Assembly (NCBI GenBank): GCA_029582155.1
Contig: CM055901.1
Coordinates: forward strand, 55,162,625-55,226,624
Length of the DNA stretch: 64,000 bases
Reading direction: 5' to 3'
Origin: Panopea generosa
Taxonomy: Eukaryota > Mollusca > Bivalvia > Adapedonta > Hiatellidae
The notes below the pieces were generated by a model. That model saw nothing but the letters and a program-made list of their open reading frames with translations, was not told the origin of the DNA and searched no databases. This document shows, one piece after another, positions 48,998 through 59,291 of this stretch. Both the position numbers and the translations under genes were made by a program. Positions within the stretch are counted from its first letter, which is position 1; every line of letters starts with the position of its first letter.

Positions 48998-49985
48998 GTA
49001 AGTTTGACACAATGGAAAAATTGAAATAACTGGTATTCTGGATAAATAACGTATATGGTAAAAAAGGTTTATAGTTCATATAAATATCCCTTCTGCTTCA
49101 AACCTCTTTTATCAACGTTTTCGTCATTCTATTATTCATTATAACATTATTTGCAAACAAATTCATTATTAACATCATTCTCGAATTATTGGTAGATTAA
49201 ATACATATTATTATTCTTATTTGAGTATATCTCTGTATCTTTAAATATGATATTCATAGTATGTCATTTGTCCAATTTTGCATTAAAACTGTCACTAGAC
49301 ATATGCATACTTGACCAGAATAACGCTCGATGGCAGATTTAAGGTCAAGATAAGATAATCCGTTTAACCAAAACGTATACATTCACTACACAGTAACACT
49401 CCTTTTTAAGTGACGATAGCACGACTAAATGCAATTTGGTTAAAAATATTTTCAAAAAGGTTCGTAAGGACTCAAATTTCTGGGCATAAAATCATGCATA
49501 TCATACACTACAATAAGATATCACTGTGCTGCATAGAACCGCTGTGGGTAGATAAGGTAAAGTAAGGGAACCTCGTTACAAGACAATTATTAAATAAACT
49601 ATAGAGTTGTCTATTCACTAGTAGTTGTATTCGTCGTTTGAAATGTTTGATATCTTTCATATTTTAATTTTTTTTCTGTACTGTACTTTTGTATCATCCC
49701 TGGTTTTCTAATTTACGAAAGGGCTATACAAGTAATGTAGAAAACAGTGGCACTAAAGGTTAAATGTCGTCTAGAGCAGTCAGGGGTAAAACTGCAAATT
49801 TGACGCTTTAACCTAGTGTACGGGTGTATTAAAATTTGACACGCCATCGTTTTCATATCTTTAAAAAATTGTAAATAAAAATAAGAAAATGTTCCTCTGT
49901 TTTGTAAGAATTCAACAGGGTTTACATACGTATGATGCATAACACAGTTATGGTCAGGTATGTACATACGAGTACAAAAAGTATG
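48998..49985. other. Intronic sequence
   Basis: Nothing supported. Confidence 0.35.
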
Positions 49986-49989
49986 TTAA

Positions 49990-50325
49990 CGTCTCACTAC
50001 ACAGTTGCGCCTCCGCTTTGTCAAGGTAAGAGGGTTCTTGCCCTTCAGAAAAGTTCCTATGTAATTTGTCTGAAATCTTTTCAAAATGGCTTTTAGTGGT
50101 TGTGATGATTTCTGCAGATAATTAGAACATAATCTGGTATAGCAAACACTGCAATAAAAATCTTAGGGTATCACTGCACTGTCTTTTAAAAATAAAACAA
50201 GCTGGTCAGTCTAAAAGTTATTGAGCATGTTTGTGTGCGGATACATTCCTGCTATAAAATAAATACTGAAACAAATATATGGAATATTTTACCGTGGACA
50301 TTCTAAGCTTTTTTTATTGAACAAT
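49990..50325 (+). repeat. Interspersed repeat, copy B
   Basis: Same family and orientation as 425-838, roughly 75-80% alike by eye. It lies in the last intron of the sulfotransferase. Confidence 0.6.
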
Positions 50326-50405
50326 TGTTGAAAGCGAAGCTAAATATCATACAACAACAACAATTGTCATATCGTGGCGGTGTCTACTTGAGACACCGTG
50401 ATCTT
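50326..50405 (+). mobile_element. SINE 3' tail fragment
   Basis: 'attgttgaaagcgaagctaa' followed by 'atcatacaacaacaacaa' matches the 3' end of the SINE at 57,065-57,315 ('gctgaaaacgacgctaaaca', 'ccatacaacaac'). Confidence 0.6.
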
Positions 50406-50583
50406 TTTCATATTTTATTAGAATCATCAGAAGTTATAAGCTCATTTCTTATACAAAAGTATAATAACATAATTTTAAATTTAAACCAATATCTTCAGAT
50501 ACACAAATTTATTTACACCCAACAAGATATATTATAAACTGTTCATGATTTTATATAAATAAAGCAACTCACTTTTTTTAAAG

Positions 50584-50777
50584 GAACTCTTTCTGATGCG
50601 GAGATGTACAAGGTTATAAACAGCAAAGAGACATATCAAAGACGAGCGTCTTTCAAGGATCAAGGACCCATGTTTAACGAGACCTTCAACATGTTATATC
50701 AATTTTACAAACCATTTAATCAAAAGATGGCAGCTTTAACAGGAAGCCCAGATTTTCTTTATGCACATGATTTTTAA
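50584..50777 (+). CDS. Sulfotransferase last exon
   Basis: Acceptor 'ttttttaaag'. Peptide 'RTLSDAEMYKVINSKETYQR', then 'GPMFNETFNMLYQFYKPFNQ' and 'KMAALTGSPDFLYAHDF', stop TAA at 50,775-50,777. The 'L..FY.PFN..(L/M)A.L' pattern is the normal end of CHST15-like enzymes. Confidence 0.9.
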
Positions 50778-51845
50778 GTCGTGATGAAAACGTAATTTTC
50801 TTCGATAAACGAAATGTTAGACATACCATTTACGAATAATGATAAAATAAATATACATGGGGCATTATAGTATGAAGACGGTCTGACAGCTGAAACTTAA
50901 TAAAAATATCAAGAAATAAAAGAATAAAAAAGACTCCAATACGAAATTTATTATAGATAAATGTTGTTTGATTAAATATTTAGCGTCATCGAGGGCTATC
51001 AGACGATCAGTCGACCTAACCATTATTTCCTGGGACCCTTGACGGTTAACCAGTACTCGAGCATACAATAACGAATACCCTTGGAAACGAAAAAAAAAAT
51101 CAAAGGAGAGAAATGCGCATTCAACAAGTCACAGTAGACATCTAACTACAAAAGATGCACATATATTCAACCTGTACCTGTACTACAATATTTATATAAT
51201 AATAGAAGACAACAATGTTGGTTTGCAGTATCTGAAATAAAGATGATAATTTGTCACAAAAATAACAATCGTTTAATGGAAATAAATCGTGTTTTACAAA
51301 CCATTTTTACAAAACATTATGTTAATACTCACTCACTGTGACCTTATGACCAATAAGCACTTCCTGCCATTATTTAAACAGGTGAAATAAATTGGCATTC
51401 ACTTCCGGGTTGGACTAAAATAGGTTTCCTGTTTAAAATTAGATCTATGTAATGTAGTATCAAATATTACGCGTGAGATGGACTAGGACAGAAATTTAAT
51501 TTCAGTTTTACAACTCCGATTAAAAAGTCGAGTCTGCCATGTTGTTTTGGGGGCATATTTGAAATGACATATCATTCATATTCAATTCATAAATGCTAGA
51601 AATAATTATATGTTGTATGTGATTGGAATGTATTTATAAAATCCGGTATTGAAAAAAACAAGCAGACTAGATGGAATCGCATACTTAAATTTAATCGATA
51701 GAGGTAAATACAAATGCCCTCAGAGCTATATTCTGTGTTGGTCCTGTCTATAATCACGAATTCGGCTATGAAGGCATTTGGCGAATGACTTAGTATGGAT
51801 TATGCAGCTTTATTTTCTGATATGAGATTTCATGATTTTACAATA
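50778..51845. other. Intergenic sequence
   Basis: No exon or element recognised. The first part is probably the 3' UTR of the sulfotransferase ('aataaa' at 50,847-50,852). Confidence 0.4.
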
Positions 51846-51849
51846 AAGT

Positions 51850-53290
51850 GTGACCTTGGCTTTTGTATAACATTGACTTTGGCTTATGGTGTAAAGGTCT
51901 TGGTATGTCTACAGGTATATGCAGATGACACATCATTATGGCATGCTGATCACTTGTGTCAAGCTACTTTAAAATCCCTCCATGTAAGACATAGACCAGG
52001 CTCCTGTTTCACCAATATCTTAGCTTAGTTTAGATTCTAAACTTAAAATCAAACTTAACTAAGTAAGTATACTAAACTTACCCAAAACCTGTTTCACCAT
52101 CATTTAAAACTTAACTAAGTATTCCGCTTAGTCTGTCGCAACAATTTTAAGTATTTAAGTTTTTGCATGTGAATTTAAGTTAGCTTTGACGTCGACTTAA
52201 ATTCTTAAGTATTTTACTTAAAGTTAAGTTTTTAAGTATCAGATTTATGTTGGTGAAATAGGTTTAGCATACTTAAGACAACTTTGGTAGCAAAACTTAA
52301 ATTTAAGTTTTTTAATCGCTAAGTATGGCCTTAAGTTTGTTGGTGAAACAGAAGCCAGGCATGAAATATCAAACAAACTGAAAGTGTGACCTTGACCTTT
52401 GAGGTAAGGTTCTGGGCCGTAGTTTATCAATTGACAAATTGAGCCATGCGTTTTTGAAATCCATCCAGGTATGATTAAGTTACTGACTGGACTAGAAATC
52501 TCAAACAGACTTAAAGTGTTGTAAAACAAACTCAAACTGTGACCTTGACCTTTGAGGAACGGGTGTCTTATGTTGGACACATCATCATGTCACCTTGTTA
52601 AATTGAGCCAAGTTGAAGACAAAGTAACAGACCAGACACGAAATATTAAACAAATTAAAAGTGTGACCGTGACATTTGAGGAAAGGATCTGCGTCTTGCA
52701 CGACACTTCATCATGTCATGTTGATCAACTGAGCCAAGTGTGTCTGAAATACGTCTATGTATAACAAAGTTGAGAACTAGACACGAAACCTCACACAGAC
52801 TGAAAATGTTGTCAAACAAACTCAAAGTGTGACCATGACCTTTGGAGTACGGCTGTGGGTCTTACGCGCGACACGTCGTCATGTCATGTTGATGAATTGA
52901 ACCAAATGTATCCATAGGTGACAAAGTAACAGACCGGACATGAAATCTCAAACAGACTAAGTGTCGTCAAACAAAGTTAAAATTTTGATCATGACCTTTG
53001 ATGTGGGAGTCTGGGTGTTTCGTGCGACATGTCATCATGTTATGTTGATCATTTGTAATAAGTTTTTATAAAATCCATCTATGCTTGACAAAGTTACAGA
53101 CTGGACACGAAATCTCACATAGACTCAAAGTGTTGTCAAACAAACTCAAAGTATGACCTGGGCCTTTGATGTACGTGTGTTGGTCTTACGTACGATACAT
53201 TGTCATTTTATATTGATCATTTGTAGCAAGTATTTACAAAATCCATCTATGCATGACATATTTACTGGACGGATACGAAATAAATGTCAC
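51850..53290. repeat. ~160-190-bp degenerate tandem repeat
   Basis: Seven or so units each contain 'aaagtgtgaccttgaccttt', 'tcatgttgatca' and 'gacaaagttacagaccggac' with 'acgaaatctca'. I associate this repeat type with bivalves. The first unit is split by the MITE at 52,001-52,354. Confidence 0.8.
52001..52354. mobile_element. 354-bp palindromic MITE with 5-bp target duplication
   Basis: The element starts 'ctcctgtttcaccaa' and ends 'ttggtgaaacagaag', inverted repeats matching at 14 of 15 positions. It is flanked by 'ccagg' at 51,996-52,000 and 52,355-52,359. Neighbouring tandem units give the empty site ('agaccggacatgaaa', one copy), so the duplication is real. The interior is rich in 'aacttaa' and 'ttaagtt' and can fold on itself. 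No coding content. Confidence 0.87.
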
Positions 53291-53302
53291 CACTACTTTT
53301 TT

Positions 53303-53342
53303 TTTGGTTGGTGGTGGGGGGAGGGGGGGGGGCGCGGGGTGA
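53303..53342. repeat. G-rich tract
   Basis: 'tggtggtggggggagggggg' and onward, a run of G tracts able to form a G-quadruplex on the plus strand. Confidence 0.8.
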
Positions 53343-53344
53343 GG

Positions 53345-53895
53345 TGAACAAATAAAACAGAACAAAAGTGTTATCTTCACGAAGTACCAATGTATGTTTT
53401 ACTAATATATTGTATATATAATAACAATATAATTTTTTTCATATAGATAAGAGTTTGATGTAAACCTCACAATATGAATTAAAATACCACATATTGTGTC
53501 TTCACCATCAGTTTCTCGCTTTAAACCTTAATTTAGCACTTTCACCAGGTGTAATACCTTCTCTTATGTCAGTACTTAATTGAGTGGCCCATTATTAAAT
53601 AACATTATAGTAAAGCTATTGGGGATGCAACTGTTATTTTTGGCATTGGTAATAATGATGCAATAAAAACCTTTCTCAGGATAGCCCTGTATCGCCAATA
53701 TGTATCCCGCATTGGATTTCATTCTGTTTTATTCTGCTCATCAGATTTTGTACTGACCACGATCTGTTATCTTACAATGTATGCATACATGCACATTATA
53801 TGCCACAATGTGTTGCATCTTTATAATTCATAAACTTTAACAAACATCTGTATGTAATACTAACATTTTACCTGCTATCCAGTTTTGCTTGCTAT
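53345..53895. other. 3' flank of the amidohydrolase gene
   Basis: No exon. On the minus strand this is downstream of the stop codon and probably includes the 3' UTR. Confidence 0.4.
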
Positions 53896-53897
53896 CA

Positions 53898-54104
53898 TTA
53901 AGTGGCCTTGCATTTTTCAGTATTTATTCCATAAACTTTAATTGAATTTTCTCTGAAAATCTTCAGTTGACTGGCCTCATCAAGTTTTGACAACAATGAT
54001 TTGATGTTGTTAAAATTTTCAACATATGTAGCATCTGCTTGACTGAACACAGGCCAATCTGATCCAAAGATCAACCGGTCCGCAGTGAACACGTTCAACA
54101 CATG
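53898..54104 (-). CDS. Amidohydrolase-2 family metal-dependent hydrolase, last exon
   Basis: Acceptor 'catttcattttcag' then 69 codons including the stop. The peptide 'HVLNVFTADRLIFGSDWPVF' is the signature near the C terminus of COG3618/PF04909 TIM-barrel hydrolases, where the Asp of GSDWP is a metal ligand. 'YVENFNNIKSLLSKLDEASQ' and 'FRENSIKVYGI' complete the end of the barrel. Substrates of animal members are poorly defined. The exon starts in phase 0. Only one upstream exon (54,881-54,946) was found. Confidence 0.82.
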   Translation of the reverse strand, partial: HVLNVFTADRLIFGSDWPVFSQADATYVENFNNIKSLLSKLDEASQLKIFRENSIKVYGINTEKCKAT

Positions 54105-54299
54105 CTGAAAATGAAATGTTTGAAATGATGAGTACAGTACAATAGAAATAAAATTACTTAATTTTAAATTTATCAACCAAAAGGCGAAAGAATACATTTC
54201 AGAATGTGATTAAACACCATTTTCAAAACTGCATTACAAATTACATGTATATATGGATCACGTTTTTGCAGTTAAACCTTGGAATGGATCAGACTAGAA

Positions 54300-54425
54300 C
54301 TACCACCTTTCCACAGGTAACTGGACTTTTGGGCCCAGATGGGTTCGAACCCACAACAGTGCTCAGTAGTATGTATTAAGAGATAGGATTCCCAACCCAC
54401 CTAGTCTAGGGGCAACTTGCTTACT
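54300..54425 (-). mobile_element. tRNA-like SINE fragment in the intron
   Basis: On the minus strand, 'gactaggtgggttggg' (box A-like) and 'gtgggttcgaaccca' (box B) lie in tRNA-like order. The anticodon-arm region does not fold as a tRNA. Confidence 0.45.
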
Positions 54426-54880
54426 TCCTATTAAGGCAGCATCATTAGAGTCCCTGACGTGGCAGATTAGTTTGATATTCAAAATCAAGACAACATTTAA
54501 CACCGCGTCTGTTCTTTGTATTCTAGTGTGTGTATTCTTAGATTTTGTCCTTTTTTATTAACCAATGACCGTTCTTTTTTTTTCTCAAAATAAAACGTTC
54601 CATTTAACATATACTATTATGGCAATCATAAGATGTTGTCCTACTTTCCCAGTCAACAAATTTTCCCTAAGAACTACAGTAGATCAACATCTAAGTCGGT
54701 TTCTTATCTATAGAAAATATTTCTAAATTAGGTATCTCGCAACCAAAATAGCATTATAGTATCATGATAATCAGATGAGAGTCTATGTGTGAAAATAGAA
54801 GCCTGCTATTAATTCAACATCTATATTTCATCGAGGTCTAAATGGTATATTAATGACATTAATACAGGTAATATACTTAC

Positions 54881-54946
54881 ATCAATGAAAGCTGAAAGTT
54901 GACCTGTTTCCAGACATCAGGGGTCAACTCGGATATTAAACCTGAT
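54881..54946 (-). pseudogene. Amidohydrolase-2 penultimate exon with a frame break
   Basis: Acceptor 'atatattttag', donor GTAAGT. It begins 'SGLISELTPDVWKQ' but must end 'QLSAFID' to join 'HVLNVF' of the last exon. These are different frames. The family pattern is 'KLSGL.(T/S)E...W.......Y.DHVL..F', so both halves are genuine. The exon is 66 bp where 67 (or 64) is needed. The break is near 'tggaaacagg'. Upstream exons were not found. Confidence 0.7.
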
Positions 54947-55260
54947 CTAAAATATATTTATAGAAGTTAGTTTAAACGTGTTTTCTTTTACATCAAGTGT
55001 GAAACATTTTTTTACGCTCGACGGTGTCCTGCAACAGTACCAAGCATAAACAGATACAGTGTATTAACGCCATGTGTATTGCATGCATGGCACGTAACAA
55101 TCTTTATAGCACTAACAGAATGACTCCGAATTCATTATAAACATCAGAATATTGTTGCTTGACCAGAATTTTATATCATGGAAGACCATGCAATAGACAC
55201 AAAGCATGTAACGTTGGAATGGAATCATGTATTCTCTTGGTATCTTACAGATGCAATCAT
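54947..55260. other. Unannotated sequence
   Basis: Expected to be intronic for the minus-strand hydrolase. No earlier exon recognised. Confidence 0.35.
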
Positions 55261-55264
55261 GTCA

Positions 55265-55500
55265 TTGCCATATTTAAATTTTTAACGCAACCCCTGTTGT
55301 GGTCCTTTGGTAGAGTGAATGTCTCATATACAGAAGTGTGTTAGTTTGAACCTCGATCATGTCATACCAAGCTAAAATAGGAACCAGAAGCTTCTTCAGT
55401 TGTACCTAACATTTAGAGCTTAGTTCAGTTGGTGGCAAAATGTGACAGAACGTAGATTACTGTCCCAAGTAGACGCAATCATAAGAGGACTAGAACATTG
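55265..55500 (+). mobile_element. tRNA-derived SINE
   Basis: 'gtggtcctttggtagagtga' (box A) and 'ttagtttgaacctcg' (box B), followed by 'atgtcataccaagctaaaat' and a tail. The body after box B resembles a SINE family I associate with bivalves ('gtcataccaaag'). Confidence 0.65.
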
Positions 55501-55590
55501 CTGATAGCCATGAACTTAACACAATACATTTTAATAAATAATAAAGTCATATATAAATAGTATTATCATAAATAAATAGAAATAATCATC

Positions 55591-56157
55591 ATGCCAAGTT
55601 TGAGTCATACAATCTGAGATCCTTCGTTTAAATGTTAAGACAAATAGGTTAATGTCACCAACATCTTGTGCTAGCCACACATACCCAAATCCATACCTAT
55701 ACAATAATGTTTTAACGTTTGTGGCCCAAGTTATTCTACCAATATCGTCTAGAGATTTCAACATTTTGTAACAGTTCTTAGGAAAGGGATTGTTGGACAT
55801 TTGAAGCAATTTACACCAGCATTTTATGCACTTGGTATAATATATTACACATAGTGGAAGTCTCCCGCACTCTCCAAGAGCTACAGAATTATTAACAGTA
55901 GAATTAATACCTAGAAAATATTTACAAAATTGCGCTTGTATTTGTTCTATCTTGTCGGCGTATTCATATCCCCAGATTTCCGAACCAAATGTGAGTATTG
56001 GCACTACCACCGAATCAAATAATTTAAATATATCTTTATGCATAAAACTTCCAAATGTCCTCTGATATCCTTTAATAGAAAATATTGTCTTCCTAGCCTG
56101 TGCAGCCAATTTACACTTAGCAGATGTCCACGAGAGTTTAGGTGTAAAAAGTAATCC
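55591..56157 (-). mobile_element. LINE reverse transcriptase C-terminal fragment
   Basis: A single open frame of about 189 codons on the minus strand: 'GLLFTPKLSWTSAKCKLAAQ', 'ILTFGSEIWGYEYADKIEQI', 'YFLGINSTVNNSVALGECGR', 'CYKMLKSLDDIGRITWA' and 'RRISDCMTQTW'. It covers the end of RT and the following domain of a non-LTR element. There are no stops inside, so the copy is young. It is cut at both ends: a 24-bp tandem repeat at its 5' side, anonymous sequence at its 3' side. Confidence 0.88.
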
Positions 56158-56162
56158 CATAA

Positions 56163-56345
56163 TACATACATAGATAACAACTACAATACATACATAGATA
56201 ATAACTACAACACATACGTAGATAAAAACTACAATACACATATAGATAACAACTACTGTCCATACATTGATAACAACTACAATACATACATAAATAATAA
56301 CTACAACACTTACATAGATAATAACTTCAATACATACATATATAA
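56163..56345. repeat. 24-bp minisatellite
   Basis: Eight units of 'aatacatacatagataataa' plus 'ctac'. The minus-strand LINE frame reads straight through it because 24 is a multiple of three. Three more units lie at 56,985-57,060. Confidence 0.92.
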
Positions 56346-56404
56346 AAAAATAATACACTAGCCATTTTTTTATCGTCATATACCAAAACTTTTTGAATTC
56401 CATT

Positions 56405-56690
56405 CAGATTTATCTTTAATAAGTAGTAGTAAATTTCAAGTTTTGTCAAAATTAAGAGGGTCATCACATATATTAGAAGTTGAAGTAGGTCGATGATCAC
56501 ATAATGGAATTGATTTTGATAAAAGACAATGCAGAATTTGCAATGTATTAGAGGATGAATATCATTTTGTATTTTGGTGTTCCCTGTATAATATATTACG
56601 TAAAAAATATATATCGAATTATTATATAAACCACCCAAGTATGATTAAATCTATTCAATTAGTTATTAAGTGTTTATGTTTTTAAATCTT
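56405..56690 (+). mobile_element. LINE C-terminal fragment, opposite strand to its neighbour
   Basis: Plus-strand reading 'SKFQVLSKLRGSSHILEVEV', a stop, then 'IDFDKRQCRICNVLEDEYHF' and 'CSLYNILRKKYISNYYINHP'. This is the final Cys/His region of a LINE ORF2 (CRIC...HF...C). It would follow the segment at 55,591-56,157 in an intact element, yet it is in the opposite orientation. Confidence 0.78.
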
Positions 56691-57064
56691 TAAAGAAATG
56701 AAACGAAAAATGTTTCAAAATAATTAGATATCCTTCTCCCAGGTATATTAATATCAATAAATAAACTGATGTATGTGTAGTATTGCTAAGTTCAGTTCGT
56801 CTAATATTTAAAACTGTTGAAATGTTATTGCACACACAAGTCCATTTGGGCTTTGGTATGCTTGTTGTATATTGATTATATGCACCTAATTGCCGTTATG
56901 CATAATAACTTAGTTTTCACGTGTATTGTTTTGAATATGTTAAGCCCTATGGATCAGACTGATTCGAAGGCAATATAAATAAACAATTATACAATACATA
57001 CATAGATAATAACTACAATATATGCATAGATAATAAATACAATACACATATAGGTGATAATTCA

Positions 57065-57315
57065 TTGGAAATAACTGTTGTTGTATGGTGTTTAGCGTCG
57101 TTTTCAGCAATTGTTCAGTCATATCAGGAGTCATATCGGTGTCTACCTGAGACACTATTCTGAGTGCTGACACACTGGACTATCATGCTGCAGTCACATG
57201 GTATGATACCCCCATACAGTCAAATTATACTGACGCCAGGCCGCTTAGACCTAAAACTATCTTCTAAATGCTGAGAAGACGCTCTACCACTAGACCATCG
57301 CTGCGGTCTTTTGAA
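57065..57315 (-). mobile_element. tRNA-derived SINE, nearly complete
   Basis: On the minus strand it starts 'accgcagcgatggtctagtg' and 'gtagagcgtcttctcagc' (box A). It continues through 'gtatgggggtatcatacc', 'gtgactgcagcatgatagt' and 'tctcaggtagacaccgatat', and ends 'gctgaaaacgacgctaaaca' and 'ccatacaacaac'. The A-box tRNA head and the CAA tail mark both ends. Confidence 0.82.
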
Positions 57316-57592
57316 ATAACTGAAACATTTTTATTGTTTGCATTTATTGAAATAATTTATTGTTGACGTCATTGATATTGAGATTTTATTTTGTCAGACA
57401 AAGGGAAAAACGCGACTGTACCCACGTAGGTATCATGTTAGTTTTTATATTGACAGTATAACGGTAAAATACTATCTAGAAATCTAATATAATTTGTTAT
57501 TATAATATGCATCGTGGCAAAACCTGTGGAAAGTTACCAGAACGTATATAGAATATATTTTTGCAGTTTGGCTTCGTGTTTCTTTTCATTGA

Positions 57593-57722
57593 ATTGTTAG
57601 GTGAGTTTAAATTACCAAAAAGTACCGAACATCAAATTGTTAGGTGAGTTTAAATTAACGAAAAGTACCGAACGTCAAATTGTAAGGTGAGTTTAAATTA
57701 CCGAAAAGTACTGAACGTCAAG
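57593..57722. repeat. 42-bp tandem repeat, three units
   Basis: Units contain 'aattgttaggtgagtttaaa' and 'ttaccaaaaagtaccgaac'. Confidence 0.93.
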
Positions 57723-57789
57723 ATTAATAACAGCCGCATTGCGGTGTACGGCTACATCGATTCTGTATGAATAACCATATATTATTTTT

Positions 57790-57990
57790 TTCTCCGTGGT
57801 CGAATAGTCTGGAGTCGTCATAGCAAACACCATTTACTCATCCCTGAGGTCATGAGTTGGAGCCATGCTCGGTCAAAATATATCTGCGTTAGGTAGCTGT
57901 TTGTATTGGTAGTTAATCCCAGAAGCTGATATCTACCGAATCAGGTCTAAAACCCCAAATGAAAAAGCAGGGACTTCTATGTCTGTCCCA
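57790..57990 (+). mobile_element. tRNA-derived SINE (degenerate)
   Basis: 'ctccgtggtcgaatagtctg' (box A) and 'ggtcatgagttggagcc' (box B-like) start the element. The head is the same as that of the SINE at 58,240, but the body is more decayed. Confidence 0.55.
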
Positions 57991-58239
57991 CAATTCATAG
58001 TATTGAATGTTTTCTAAACTATGACGTCATTCAAAGTTTCAGTTGAAGCAACTGACCAATCAACGTGCTCAAATGTGGCTTTCCCAATATTGCTATTTAA
58101 CGAACCCAATCGTAATAGCTGGGTCAATACTACAGATTAATGTAATTGCGAAATAGAAGACGTTGGCCTAATTTGCAATATTAGGTATTTGTTCAATTCA
58201 TTTCGAGCTCATATTTTATCAGTTGTATGTTGAAACGGG

Positions 58240-58470
58240 TCCTCCGTGGTCAAGTAGTCTAAGTCGTCGTCTGTAGATCGGTCAAAAATTGACTGCAAGG
58301 CTGTTGGTTCGCGTCCCACAATTTTTGTTTGAAAGTTTGCCAGTTGCTTGTGGAAGGACGGTGGTTCTTCTTAGATACTTTCTAAGGTCTTTCTCGATCA
58401 ATAAAACTGGATATGCCATATATAACCTGAAATGTGTGGACAATTAAATAAAAATGAAACTGGCATTGAA
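58240..58470 (+). mobile_element. tRNA-derived SINE
   Basis: 'cctccgtggtcaagtagtct' (box A), 'ctgttggttcgcgtcccac' (box B), then 'gccagttgcttgtggaagga' and 'cggtggttcttcttagatac', ending in 'aaaactggatatgccatata'. The order of these blocks matches a SINE family I associate with bivalves. Confidence 0.75.
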
Positions 58471-58542
58471 ACATGTCCCTTCTCTAAATACATTAATAAA
58501 TAAAATATGCTAGAAAACAAAATCACTAGATAGGGAATATAG

Positions 58543-58725
58543 TCAAACCTGTCTTAAGCAGCCAGTCAAGGCAAAGAACAAAATTGGCCTTTTGAGACAG
58601 GTTGCTGTTGAATTGAGGTAAATTTGCTATGAAAGCATATAAATGGGAAATTAAAAAATGTGGTTGCTTAAGAAACGTGTCTGCTTAATAGTGGTGACCG
58701 CTTGTACAGGTGTATCTTATTTTTT
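58543..58725. repeat. Dispersed repeat ('cctgtcttaagcagcca' type)
   Basis: 'agtcaaacctgtcttaagca' at one end and 'cttgtacaggtgtatc' at the other are partly inverted ('acctgt', 'acaggt'). 'tggccttttgagacaggttg' and 'tggttgcttaagaaacgtgt' lie between. It resembles a MITE-like repeat of molluscs. The family name is not known to me. Confidence 0.55.
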
Positions 58726-58999
58726 TAAAGGAGTTTAATGCTGTTGTATATATGTTTATATACAGAAAGGTTGTACGTGGTATATTCAATTATATTTGTT
58801 AAGGAAAGCCTCAGAATACACATGGGTATAATAGGTAAGCTCGAACCCATTACTTCAGCAATGAGAAGTTATTAAACGATTTATGATCGTATGACAAATA
58901 AAAGCACTTCTATTACCTGAAAATATTATGCAAAATTTGCTTGATTTGTTTTTTGGTAATTTTGATTTGAAGCCGTTTTTTTTATTATTAAAAGTTACT
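58726..58999. other. Unannotated sequence at the inner edge of the right arm
   Basis: No homology to the left arm and no exon. Confidence 0.4.
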
Positions 59000-59291
59000 A
59001 ACTGTCACAGTGAATACTTGTTTAAAGTATAAAGTACGGCGAATGGTTCAGTGTTTTTTTTTAATTTTCTCTCCTTCCTCTTATATAAATTCAATAACCG
59101 TTGAACATGATACTAGATTATATACAAATGTATTAGATAACATGATTTCTGTACAGATAAGCATGTTGTTTAGATATATGCCCCATCTGTTGTTAACACA
59201 TACGTCGACACGTTGTGGCCGTATCCGGATTACAAGACTTAGTGGGGCTGTCACAGTTTGTGTGAATGCGATACAAAACAACCTTGTGAAA

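Larger units (their letters stand above)
44677..50777 (+). pseudogene. CHST15-like sulfotransferase, 5' exon missing, two frame breaks (gene span)
   Basis: Five exons (44677-44798, 45723-45877, 46220-46391, 48853-48997, 50584-50777) cover the C-terminal three quarters of a CHST15-like Golgi sulfotransferase. Visible motifs are 'FNNYIDMFSKAAL', 'GEGSPSNLHLNTHW', 'LPGNEN', the 3'-phosphate-binding 'NAKLLITFRDPVER', 'LYSDYYHEYG', 'YQFYKPFNQKMAAL' and a stop after 'LYAHDF'. The 5'-PSB exon is absent. Exon 44677 is one base short, and exon 45723 one base long, of what phase requires. Both breaks fall near homopolymers (AAAA and TTTT), so either decay or uncorrected sequencing indels is possible. 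Exon 3491-3710 on the other strand has exactly the missing motif set. Confidence 0.85.
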
